Of a stretch of DNA of 37,819 nucleotides, positions 10,501-21,391 are shown piece after piece. Each line of letters opens with the position of its first letter. The first letter of the stretch is position 1. Where the stretch lies: contig JAAMXY010000543.1 in assembly GCA_019677205.1 (NCBI GenBank), positions 1 through 37,819 on the forward strand. Direction: 5' to 3'. Source of the DNA: Pinguiococcus pyrenoidosus (Eukaryota; Sar; Pinguiophyceae; Pinguiochrysidales; Pinguiochrysidaceae). Made by a program: the position numbers and the translations under genes. The notes under the pieces were generated by a model. The model ran no database searches, was not told the DNA's origin, and saw only the letters and a program-made list of their open reading frames with translations.

Positions 10501-13500
10501 GCGGTGCATCGCAACGAGGAGCTGGATTTCTCGATCACTGCGTTGAATTCGGTGGTTGGCGCCAACCTCACCGACGTGCTTTCGCTGCCCTTTGACATCC
10601 ATCGATGCAGTGGCGAGCTTTACGTTAACGGCTCGATGGACTTTGAGTTTGTGAGCGAGTACAACGTCACCATTACCGTGCGCTCGAGCATTTTTCCCTT
10701 CTTGGAGACGGAGATCTTTGGCATCATCACCGTCCTTGACGTCAATGACCCGCCGGTCTTCGTGTCAACGCCGGAGCTGCATGTGGACGAGCATGCCCCG
10801 CTGATGACGCAGCTGGAGCCGGCCTTGTCGTCAGTCGTCACTGATCCAGATGCCGATTCGTCCAAGGACTTCTGCTGTGATCTGGAGTACACGTTGACAC
10901 CCTCCGCGCCCGCCGAGGCGGGCATCTTCGAAGTCGCCGGCACGCACATTGTGGTTGCAGATTCCGAAGCTCTGGATTTCGAGAGGCAGGACAGCTATGA
11001 CATGATCCTCTCAGTCACGGACGCCGGCGGTCTGTCTACGGAGGCTCCGATCACCATTCGCATCAATGATGTGAACGAAGCACCCACAATCCAGCTCGGT
11101 GCGAACATCACGGTCTTTGCCTATCTCCTGGAAGACGCCGCAAACGGCACAAGCGTGGGCGACGTGGTCACGGTGCTCGACGAGGACCAGCATCAGCGTC
11201 TGGACTGCTACATCTCATCTGCTGATCACGTGGCAGCTTTTGTGCTGGATGAAAGCGCCGTGGCTGCCTCTGCGGGCCAGCGCCTGGATTTTCAGCTGCT
11301 CTACGAACAGGATGGCAGCGACCTCTTCATCGACTTTGAGCGTCACGCGTCGCCGGTTCTAGACATCCAGGTCTTCTGCCAAGACAACGCGACCGACAGC
11401 CTCAACGTCACGCGGACGCTGCCCGTCGAGCTGGTCAACGTCAACGAGAATCCGGAATGTACGGCGGAGGAGTTCGTGGTCAACGTCTTCGAGAACGTCT
11501 CCACCGCGCTGATCCTCGCGAACATGAGCGAGCTCTGCTCGGACCCTGACAACGCCGCAGTCCTGAGCTACGTATACGAGGACATCACTAGCGGGGTAGC
11601 GAGCCTCGACACCCTCGCGTTGCGCACGACTAGTGTTGGCACGATTCTCCCGCCGGTGCTGGGCCTGGACTTCGAGCGGCGGCAGAAGTACAAGATCAAC
11701 GTTGTTGTCAAGGACGAGTTCGGTCTGCAGGTTGCCGTTAACGTGAGCGTGAATGTCCAGGACGTCAACGAGCCCCCTGAGTGGGGCTCCTTCGGGACGT
11801 CGGCGCCGATCTTCATATACGAAGACGCTGTTGACGGGGACCTGGTGCAGATTGGCGTGCCCGGCACGTCGGATGATTTGGAGCTGCTGGCCTTCGATCC
11901 GGAGGGTCAGGTGCTCACCTACCACACCCTCAACACGTCCGCCTTTGCGGTCGCGAACACGTCGAATCTGCGTTTCACGGACGCGGTGGCGATCAACTAC
12001 GAGGACAGCACAAGCATCCCCGTGCAGGTCGTCGCCGATGACGGGCAGCTCACGGCGGATCTGGAGCTGACGCTCCAGGTCGTGGACGTCAACGAGCCGC
12101 CATCATGCTTGAACAGCACCTGCGTGTGGAAGGTGCACGAGGGCATCTCAGTCGACTGCGTCTTTGTCGCGACAGATCCGGACGGCTTCGACACGGCATA
12201 TGGTCAGCTAGTCGTCGCCGACACTTCCATCTTGGCAGAGACCTACTTCTCCGTCGCCAGTGCCTCTGCGCTCTCGGCGTCGGCCTTCCAGATGTCCTTG
12301 CTTGGCAACGCGACGGCCTTTGCCTTGGTCTCACCAACGAGCAACGTGACCGACCAAGTGATCGTAAGCGTTGCGGACGGCGGTGGCCTTGGGTGTACTG
12401 CTCATGTTGATGTCATCATCTACCTGGAGCCCACGAGTGATGCATTGGTATTGCCGACTTGTCCAGGCGCCACGGACGGCCTCGTTGTCGACGAAGAGGG
12501 CGCTCTCAATGCGACGGTCGGCGCAATCATTCCTTCCGACTCGGGAGTGACCGACGCCGCGTTTAGTGCCAACATTCTTCGGGTTGCGAACGCGACGTCC
12601 GTGGCTCTCGTGGGCGACAATCGAATCGCCAAGGCCGAAGGTGGCTACGCCACTGCCTTTCACTACGAGAGCACTAGCGCAGCCCTGACCAGGGCCGTCA
12701 CAGACTTTGAGTTCCACCTGCAGCGGCAGATCAACCTGACCTTCGCTGCCAGCAACGCGGACGGGACTTCCTTCTGCACCGCCGTCTTCGACATCGATCG
12801 GAGCACGGCGCTGCCGACACTGGCGGTGCTTCAGGTGTACGCGGACGAGAACCTGGAAGCCGGTCAGCCTCTGAGCAGCGGGGGCGTCGCTGTCTCAAGC
12901 ATCAACGAGCTGAACGGCGACGTGCTGGATGAAGTGCTGGACGACTTTGTCTACTTCCTCGAAGCCGTCGATCACTCGGAGGCGGAAAACCCGATCGCTC
13001 TCGACGCCACCACTGGTGTCTTGTCGCGAAAGGCCGACCCCGCGATCGTGCTGGACTTTGAGAGTCGCAGCTCGTACAGTTATGTGTACGGCGTGCGAAC
13101 CTCCAACAGCAGCAGCAACGCCACGTTGGCGCTGCTGGTGAATGACCTGCTCGAGGCGCCGCGGATTCTGAACGATACCATCCGTCTCGGCGAGCAGTCG
13201 ACCACATCGCCTTTCGACGGCCACTTCCTTCACGCCGTGGACGGCGACTTTCCGACCACATCTCCGTGCCTGGACTCGTGCGGCTTGCTGTACGAAGTCG
13301 TGCGAACCGAGACGACGCTCGGCGGGAGCATTCCGAACTACTTCTCGATTGACCCCAGCGACGGTCGCCTGTCTTTGCTGAGAGCCTTGGACTTTGAGGA
13401 CCTCGCCATCTTTCTCGTGGTCTTCCGGGTATCCGACGCCGGCGGCAGCGGCTTGGTATCCGACCACACCGTCGAGATTCGTGTTGGCGACGTCGACGAC

Positions 13501-16500
13501 GCCGAGATCACGTCCATCGTGCAGGACAGCGGCATCGAGACCTACGACGAGTACTACGCACAGGTCTTCGCGTCCACGGCCTCCCTTGACACGCTGACAG
13601 ACGGGTCCGCGCAGGCGATTGCGTCTCCTTTCCCCGTAGGAGCCCCCCTGGAGAGCAGTCTGTTCAGGCCGCTGAACCTCAGCATCAGCGGGGGAGATAC
13701 GATTCAGGTCCATGGCCGAGACATTGGGCCGACGGCGGAGCGCATGCTTCGTGACGGCATCGATGCCAACGCGGACATCTCCGTTGAAGCTCTGTATGGA
13801 AGCCTAACGTCCCCATCCACAGTCTTTCGAAGCAACTGCTCCTTGACGACGCCGAACACGCTGGTGTCGTGCGTCACTGTGGCGGGAACCGGTCGCGCCG
13901 ACCTATGGAAACTGAATGTCGTGGTGGACTACCCAGGTGGCTATGTGGCCAACGCCACCACGGCTGCGTTCACGGTGCCGTACTCGACATATGAGCCACC
14001 GGAGATACTTGAGATCTCCGATGCGTTGGACCTACGCACGGAAGGCGGAGGAGTCGTTGCTGTCGGCGGTGCGAACCTTGGATTCGACGTCGCTGTTGAC
14101 CGACAGCTCTACACGCGCTCCGTGGTGTACGCCGACGAGGCGTCCAGCGTGGTCGTCGCCGAAGCTTGGGCCTCAGCCCCCTGCGCTTTGACGGTCGTGG
14201 ACTCTGAGGTCGAATGCACTATTGGCGCGGGCGTCGGAACGATTACGGAGTCGTACCTCGACGTCGACGGGGTCGTGTCCCAAGCTTTCTCGACGGTGTC
14301 CCTGAGCTATGGGCACCCGCAGATCCTGAACATCACGGGACGCACCGTGTTCCCCACGGATGGCAGCGGCTCCGAATACGTGGAACTACATGGAATCAAC
14401 TTCGGGACGGATGCCTCTCTCCTCACGGTCACCTACGGCACCTCCGGCTCGCTTTCCTTCACGGCGGAGAGCTGCGTCGTGCTGGAAGCCCACACGCGTA
14501 TTGCATGCCTACCGGCTGCGGGTTCTGGCGCTTCTCACGTCTGGCAAGTGCGCCTGGGCCACCTGGTTTCCAACGAGAGCACGGTCACGACTGCGTACGA
14601 GGCACCGACGCTTTCGCGCGCTTACAGCACCTCGCCGGCGCCCTGGAGTACAGCGGGCGGCCAAGAGATCTACTTGGAGGGCAGCAACCTGGGCGACGAC
14701 GTGGCGACGGCCGCTGCCGAGGCTCGAATGATCAGCCTGCTGGACACCGTGACTCTGGTGGACTGTGAAACCATCACACCCCACGAGCTGCTCCGATGCG
14801 ATACTCCCGCGGCGACGGGCATGAACCTCCACTTCCAGGCGGAGATCGGCAGTCAAGTGTCGAACGTGGTGGCCACCAACCTCTCGTTCGCGACGCCGGT
14901 GATCACCGCGATTACACCGAGCCAGAACTTTCAGACCGTCGGTGGCGAAGTCATCGACGTGGAGGGGACCAACTTCGGCGTTAGGAACGAGACGATCCAG
15001 ACCGTCTTCTACTTTGGGGACGACAATACCACCTACTTTGTGACCGACCAGTGTTTCCTCCTCGTGGCGCACAGCACGATTCGATGCGTCACCCTTCCTG
15101 GAAGCGGCCGGAACTTGAAGTTCCGCGTGCAGATCGATGGCCAGTGGAGCGACGCACCGTCGTTTGCCTACCAAGCGCCGTCCGTCGCGTTTCTGCGGCT
15201 TGGGGACGGCAACCAGACGTCGCTTTCTGTCTACGGCGGCGACGTGGTACAACTGCTGGGAGCCAACTTTGGAGACGACGATGACGACGTCGACTTCGTC
15301 ACCTACGCCACGTCGTTCTCGGGGTCGCTCACGGCGACGGGCTGCTTGGTGGTGTCGCACGCTGAAGTGCGCTGCAACACGACCGAAGGGTTTGGGCAGA
15401 ACGCCACCTTCAGTATCTCGATCAAGGGTCAACTGAGTGAAGAAAGCGACGTTTCAAGCGGCGGGTTTCCTCTTCCCTTGTTTGACAACTTCGCCGGCGG
15501 AGCTTTCCCGCGATTGGCTTACGCGACGCCGAACGTTTCTCTGGTTAGCCCCAGCATCATCGACACCATCGGCGGCCAGGAAGTCTTCATCTACGGCACC
15601 GACCTGGCGCTCTTCCTGAACCCTGTGCTGGTTGTCGGCGCCTCCGAAGTCGCCTACACGGTCCGTGCCACCGGCAGAGAAGGAGATGAGATCTCTTTCT
15701 TTACGCCGGAAGGCGACGGTATCAGCGTCGCGCTGTCGCTTCGGTACTCTGCCGAGGTGACGTACAGCTTTGGTCACCTGAGCTACGCCGCGCCGGTGAT
15801 CGACGGCGTCTTCTCTCTGACACGAGACGGAGACGTCTACTACGCCGTCATCCGCGGTCGCAACTTCGGCAGCGCGCCGCTGGCCTTCTTGAGCAATGCC
15901 AACGGCACCACGGCACTGAATGTCTCGGTGGCGTCGCATCTGGAAATCTTCTTCTCCACCTCCTTTGCGGAGGGAAACGTCACCGTGGCGGTGCAGGGCG
16001 TCGTTTCCGAGCCTGCCGTGTACGTCTACGGCGAGCCGAGGCTCCTTGCCACGCAAGTGTTCCCTCCCGGGACCGATGCTCCTGCGGATCTGCTGCCGTT
16101 TGCGGACGTCAGCTCGGCGGCGCTAACGACGCTCAACACACACGGAGGGGAGCTACTGGTCTTGCTGGGTCAGTACTGGGGCACGAGCCTCGGCGCACTC
16201 GAGCTTAGCATAGACGACGAGCCGTGCGTTCCGATTCCAGGTACGTTCTCTCAACCCGGCCACCTCCGATGGAGCGGCGTCGTCTCGGCTTGTATCAAAC
16301 CTGTGCTCAGTTTGCTTTCTTTCGTACGCGTCAGGTTCTTTTGTGTCGTCGGGCACGACGTCTCTGAGCGACGTGGACCTCAACGTGCTATTCGGCAGCC
16401 TCGGCGCAGACGGCGAGGCGGAGCTGCAGCAGGTGGCCTGCACGACACCTGGTGGAGAGGGCCGCTGGCTGAGCTTGCAAGCAACGGTGTCCAGTAGCGA

Positions 16501-19500
16501 CAGCACTCCGTGCTGCAGCGCCTTCTCGGTGGTGAATGGCTCCGACGCCTGCCTCTCCAACGTCGAGTGCATCTCGTACGCGGCGCCCAGCGTCAGCGAC
16601 GTGATTGCTTCGCAAGCGCACACCGACGCCGCGGCGAATCCCTACAACATCAGCGTCGTCGGCACCAACTTTGGCGTCGACCCGGCCGTGACCATCGGCG
16701 GTGTTCCCGCTACCGTAATGCTGTTCTCGTCCGAGTTCGCCAGAAGCGAGCTTATCGTTCGCGCCGTGGAGGGCGCCGGAGCCAACCTGGACGTTTTGGT
16801 GACTTCCGGCGCACAGACGTCGGAGGCGTCGATGTCGGCGACGTTCAGCTATGATCCGCCCGCGCTTCTGCGGTCCAGCTTGCAAGACGCCGTGATACCA
16901 ACGCAAGGCGGATCTTTCGTGGTCCAGGGGTCCAACTTCGGCCCGGCGCCTACGGAGCTCTTGCTCGCCTTGGTGCTTCCCGACGCCAGCGAGTTTGCTG
17001 TTTCGGCCGTGAGCCACGACCACAGCTCGGCAACTTTTTCTCTGCCCGACGGCCAAGGCGAGGCCTTCCCCGTGGTTGTGAACGCATCTGGCCAGGCGTC
17101 TTCGCCAGGAGCTGACTACAACCTTAGCTACGCTAGCCCCGCCATCTCCAGCATCAACCCGACGTTCCCGGTGGTGTCCAACACCACCGGTGGCGCCGTC
17201 GCGACGCTGGTGGGCAGCAACTTTGGTACCCTGGATACCGCGACCATTGAGAGCGGCGTCACGGGCGTCTTCCACGGACAGCTGGCCTCCGACGTAGCCG
17301 ACATCCAGCCGGCCTCCACCACGTACCACGTGTGGAGCCACACCAACATCGTCTTTGAGGTGCCGGAAGGTCAAGGGCAGGAGGCGTCGTTCCTGGTGGT
17401 CACCGGCGACCAGTTCGCGACGCCGGCCATCCTTGTTAACTACCGCCCACCGGAGATCACGACGATCACGGTGGCGGCCGGCGTCGACAAGCCCACGGAA
17501 GGTGGCTTTCTCATCCAGCTGGAGGGATACAACTTCGGCACCTCCGGCGCCGCCATTCAGATCTTCGACCCACTGAGGAACGTGTCGACGTCGGAAGACG
17601 ACTTCCTGCGAATGCCCGAGGCCGCCGCCACCATCGTGAACCAGACGCATCTGCAGATCCTGGCCGTGGCGCCCGCTGGCATTGGCGCAGACCTGTCCGT
17701 TCGCTTGACGGTGGACGACCAGGAGGACGTCTTTGCGTCCTTCGCGTACGACACCCCGATCGTTGAGAGGGTGGATTTCTCCGATGGTGGCAATGCCGCC
17801 GGCGGGGCCGAGCTCACCATCTTCGGCAGCAACTTTGGCACCACGCGGTCGCCGGCGTCGGTGACGCTGGGAAACACTAGCGACTGGTGCCCCAGCGCCA
17901 GGTGGGTGTCGACGCTGGGATCGGATCCTTTCGTGCGCTGCGACGCGACGCCGGCCACGCGAGTTGGTACCTACAACCTGCTGCTCACCGTGGCGTTCCA
18001 GACGTCCAACGGCACGCTACTGGCGCTGGAATGCAAGCGAGGCTTCTTCGGTACGGACGGGGAGTTGTGTACCGACTGCGGAGATGGGTCTGGATTCTCC
18101 TGCCCGAACGACGGCATGGAGAATCCGACGGCAGCCAGCGGCTTCTGGGTCGCCCAGGTGGCCGTCGACTCCAGCGACGCCCTGGACGGATGTCCGCCCA
18201 ACACCCTGGACCGCCCAGAGACGTGCCCGCTGGCGCTTCCGTGTCTGCCGGCCGACGCATGCCTGGGGAACAACACCTGCGCAGAGGGCTACAGCGACTT
18301 GGTGGTTCGCTGCGCCGGCTGCGACGTGGGCTACTTCAAGGTCAATGGCCGCTGCAGCGAGTGCCCGGAGATCCACATCGCCGTGTACATCAGTCTGTTG
18401 ATTCTGCCTTGCGCCGCGGCGTACATCGCGTGGCGGCTGTCGCGCACCAAGGTGAACATTGGCATTCTGAGCATCGGCTTCGACTACGTGCAGACCATTG
18501 CGATTTTCGCCACGGCCGAGATCTCCTGGCCGCCGACGCTCGTGAGCATCTTCAACTACCTCACGCTCTTCAACTTCAATCTGGAGCTCATGGCGCCGGA
18601 GTGCTGGGACTCCTACGAGTACAGCTACGAAGAGAAGTGGTGGACGATCGAGTCCTTCTACCCAACCATCTTCGTCGGCGGCCTCGGCGCCGGCATCGCC
18701 ATCGGCCTGCTGGGCAGACTGGTCAAGGCCACGTGCTACAACATCGATGTCGCTGCGATCCCGCTGCTGGTCTTCCCCTACTCGGTGGACTTCTGCATCG
18801 GCGGCATCGTCATGTCCTTCTACTGGCTGTATCTCTTGGTTACGAACACCAGCATCGAAGTGTTCCACTGCGTCCCGACCGACCCGGACGACGGCAACCG
18901 GTACATGGCGGCCGTGGGGACGGACGGCGGGCTGTGTCATCGCGAGGGGACCATGCAGCAGCGCCTGCTGCCCTACGCGATCGTGTTCTTTCTGGTGTAC
19001 AGCATCGCCTTCCCCTTAAGTGTGGCGTGGCTGCTGAGCAAGAAGAAGGAGTACATCATCCGGGACCAGCTCATTCTGGCGAGCAGCGGCTCGGAGACGG
19101 TGATCACGGGTCCGAACGCGCCGGACGCCGGCGCGTCGCTGCCGTTTGATGTGAACGACGCGCTGCTGGTGAGCTTCCGCCGGCGCTTCGGCAGACTGTA
19201 CATGTACTTCAAGCCGCGGCGGTATTTCTGGATCCTCTGCATCCTGCTGCGCAAGATCTCCATCAGCGTGTGCAAGGTGGCCTTCGCGGGCAACACCGTC
19301 TTCATGCTGTGCACCATCCTCATGATCCTGTTCGTGAGCTACGCCGTGCACCTACGCGCCAAGCCGTACATGTCCACCAGCGAGTACGACAACATCCTGG
19401 AGAAGGACGCCGAGCTTCTGCCGGACTACGTCGACACCTTTGTGATCCTGCGCGAGCAGAACCGGGAGCGCCTGAAGGCCCGAGCGAAGAAGATGCGGCT

Positions 19501-21166
19501 GGGTGAGACGGGTTTCATGCAGTCGGACAACATCCTCGAGAGGCAGGGTACCACCACCACGCGCGTGCTCAAGTACTTCCTGGACTACAACACGGTCGAG
19601 GCTGTGCTGCTCTTCAGCGCGTGTCTCATCTGCCTGAGCGCCATCATGTTCGAGTCGCGACGCAGCGACCTGGACCAGAGCGCCGACGTGGGGCTCACGT
19701 CGTACACTCTGGTCATCCTCTTCGGGAGTCTGGCATACTTCCTCTACGTCGTCGCCGTCGACTCCACGCTGGCGCTGTGCCCCGACTACCTCAGCAAGAA
19801 GCCACAGTCCAAGGACCCAGACGAAGACGACTACGACAGCCCTGGCAAGAACGAGGAGGGCGTCGTGGAGGAGGAGCCACCCACCCCGGGCGTCGGCTTC
19901 CAGCTCTACAGCATGGCGAACTTCGCAAAGCCCCTGTCCGGCGCCGAAGATGGCGAGAAAAATGGCGGCGGCTTCGGCGATGATGATCAGAGGACGGCGG
20001 AAAAGAAAACCGAAGATGACAAGGAGACGCAAGTCCGCGTGAAGAGGGCCGAGAAGCTACGGCGCAAGAGCGTCTCGATCACACCGACCGCCGCCGAGAG
20101 GAATCTTGCGGCGCAACTGCGGCGAGAACTGATTCCCAGCAAGGCCAAAGCAGGGGTCGACGCGCAGTCCCCGTCGGCAGGCGGCTCGCAATCCTCAGGG
20201 GCCGATGGCGGCGAAGAGAACTCGCCGACACGGAAGGAGGACGCCGCGCCGAAGCGGCGCTTGAGTCGCTTCTTCCAGGGCATCTCGGACAAGATGTTCA
20301 CCCCGAAACCCGTCCGCGCGATTGTCGACGCCCGCGCCTCGCCCAACGAGCTTGACAACGAGCAGCCGTTCTTCCCCGAGGCCGAGTCGGAACCGCCGAC
20401 GCCCGTGTCCTTCGCCGCCAGCATGCCACCCGTTCCAGATGAAGCGATGGATCGCAGAGGAAGCATGTGGGAGCTGATGAACCCGCCGAAGAAGGAGGAC
20501 GAGAACTGGGAGTTCGAAGCGCAGGCCATAGCTGGTTGGTGGGGAGGCCGGCAGGAGGGGGAGGCGACGGGCGCGAGGCCACCCCCGCCAAGCGGCATAC
20601 CGCCACCCGGCGCCAAGGCCGGCACGTTGGAGCATCAGGTGAGCTCTGGTCGCCGCCGCGTGGTCGCGCCCATCAACGACATGCTTGGGGAACACGGCAG
20701 CAAGGCCGAAGGCCCGAGCACCAGGCAAGTGGCGATGGCGCCCGTTGCACCGACGCCGCCGGAGCCAAGGCCGCCGCAGCGAAGGCTGCCGGACCCAAGG
20801 CCTCCGCAGCGAAGGCTGCCAGAGCCAAGGCCGCCAGAGCCAAGGCCGCCAGAGTCAAGGCCGCCAGAGCCAAGGCGGCAAGAGCCGCGAGCAGCGCCAC
20901 AAGGCTTTCTGGGAGCAATGGGCGACGAACCTGAAAGAGACCAAGAGTCAAGGAAGCAAAGGCGCGTTCTCGCGTCGATGGACGCGATGCTGGGCGAGTC
21001 GTGGAGAGCCGACGACGGCAAGGACTCGGACAGGGGTTACGAATCAGAAGTGTATGTACCCGCCGCTCAGTCTCCACCGCCAGCGCCGCGGCCGCCACCG
21101 CCTCTTATGTCGCAGCGACCCAAGGGAGAATCTTCTCTGTCGCGACTTTTCAATTCCGAATCCTAG
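7565..21166 (+). CDS. Giant cadherin/IPT multi-pass surface protein (4445 residues)
   Basis: Exons: 7565-7865, 7951-8216, 8302-16240 and 16335-21166; introns 85, 85 and 94 nt, phases 1, 0, 1. Residues 1-20 are a signal peptide (LLAAALLLPAAAQ). About residues 557-1920 hold roughly eleven cadherin-like repeats marked by DVNEPP, DVNDPP, DVNEAP linkers and LDFE motifs. About 1980-3400 hold around fourteen IPT/TIG repeats, each with GG...V.G.NFG (starts near 2089, 2195, 2290, 2389, 2482, 2599, 2687, 2920, 3011, 3104, 3208, 3310). A Cys-rich stalk (about 3401-3515; CTDCGDG, CAEGY, CAGCDVGYFKVNGRCSEC) precedes about nine to eleven membrane segments from 3517 to about 3980. The last 465 residues are charged and Pro-rich and presumably cytoplasmic. 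Many N-x-S/T sites suit glycosylation. Likely role: calcium-linked adhesion or mechanical/chemical sensing at the cell surface. This is inferred; the multi-pass part resembles no receptor I can name with confidence. Confidence 0.92.
20755..20890 (+). repeat. Pro-Glu-Pro-Arg repeat in the cytoplasmic tail
   Basis: Coding minisatellite in the last exon of the giant gene. A 15-bp unit close to GCCAAGGCCGCCAGA repeats about eight times, with longer 30-bp periods at its start. In frame it reads (P/E)PRPP(E/Q) over about residues 4309-4352. Such runs form extended linkers and can bind SH3, WW or EVH1 domains. All three forward frames stay open here, which creates spurious Lys/Ala-rich ORFs. Confidence 0.9.
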
Positions 21167-21391
21167 ATGGCCTGGACGGAAGATAATCTGTGGCTTCCTT
21201 CTCATGTCGCCTCGGCTGGTTTCTCGCCTCCACTGCAAGTGCACAACCTCTCCTCCCCTCTCCTCTCCTCTCACCACCGGCACCTCAGCACCGGCACCTC
21301 ACCATCAGCAGCTCATCTCGCTGCGGCCTGCCTCACAGCACTTGGCGTCACAGCATTTTTCCATCTTCCTCCAAGCGACTTTGCTTCTCAA
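21167..21391. other. Convergent 3' spacer with pyrimidine-rich repeat
   Basis: 225 bp lie between the stop of the giant gene and the stop of the PPR gene. A CTCCTCCCC/TCTCCTC run and two copies of CACCGGCACCTCA occur at about 21246-21305. There is no coding sequence. Confidence 0.6.

Noticed and set aside
16388-17650. 420-codon antisense ORF
   Set aside because: It is the mirror of the IPT exon. GC-rich third positions suppress stops on the other strand. It lacks motifs and overlaps certain coding sequence; the same applies to antisense frames at 12895-13713, 14509-15432 and 18017-18940.
17887-19149. 420-codon +1 frame inside the giant gene
   Set aside because: It overlaps the Cys-rich stalk and membrane helices, which are clear in the main frame. 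Its translation is Arg/His-rich noise.
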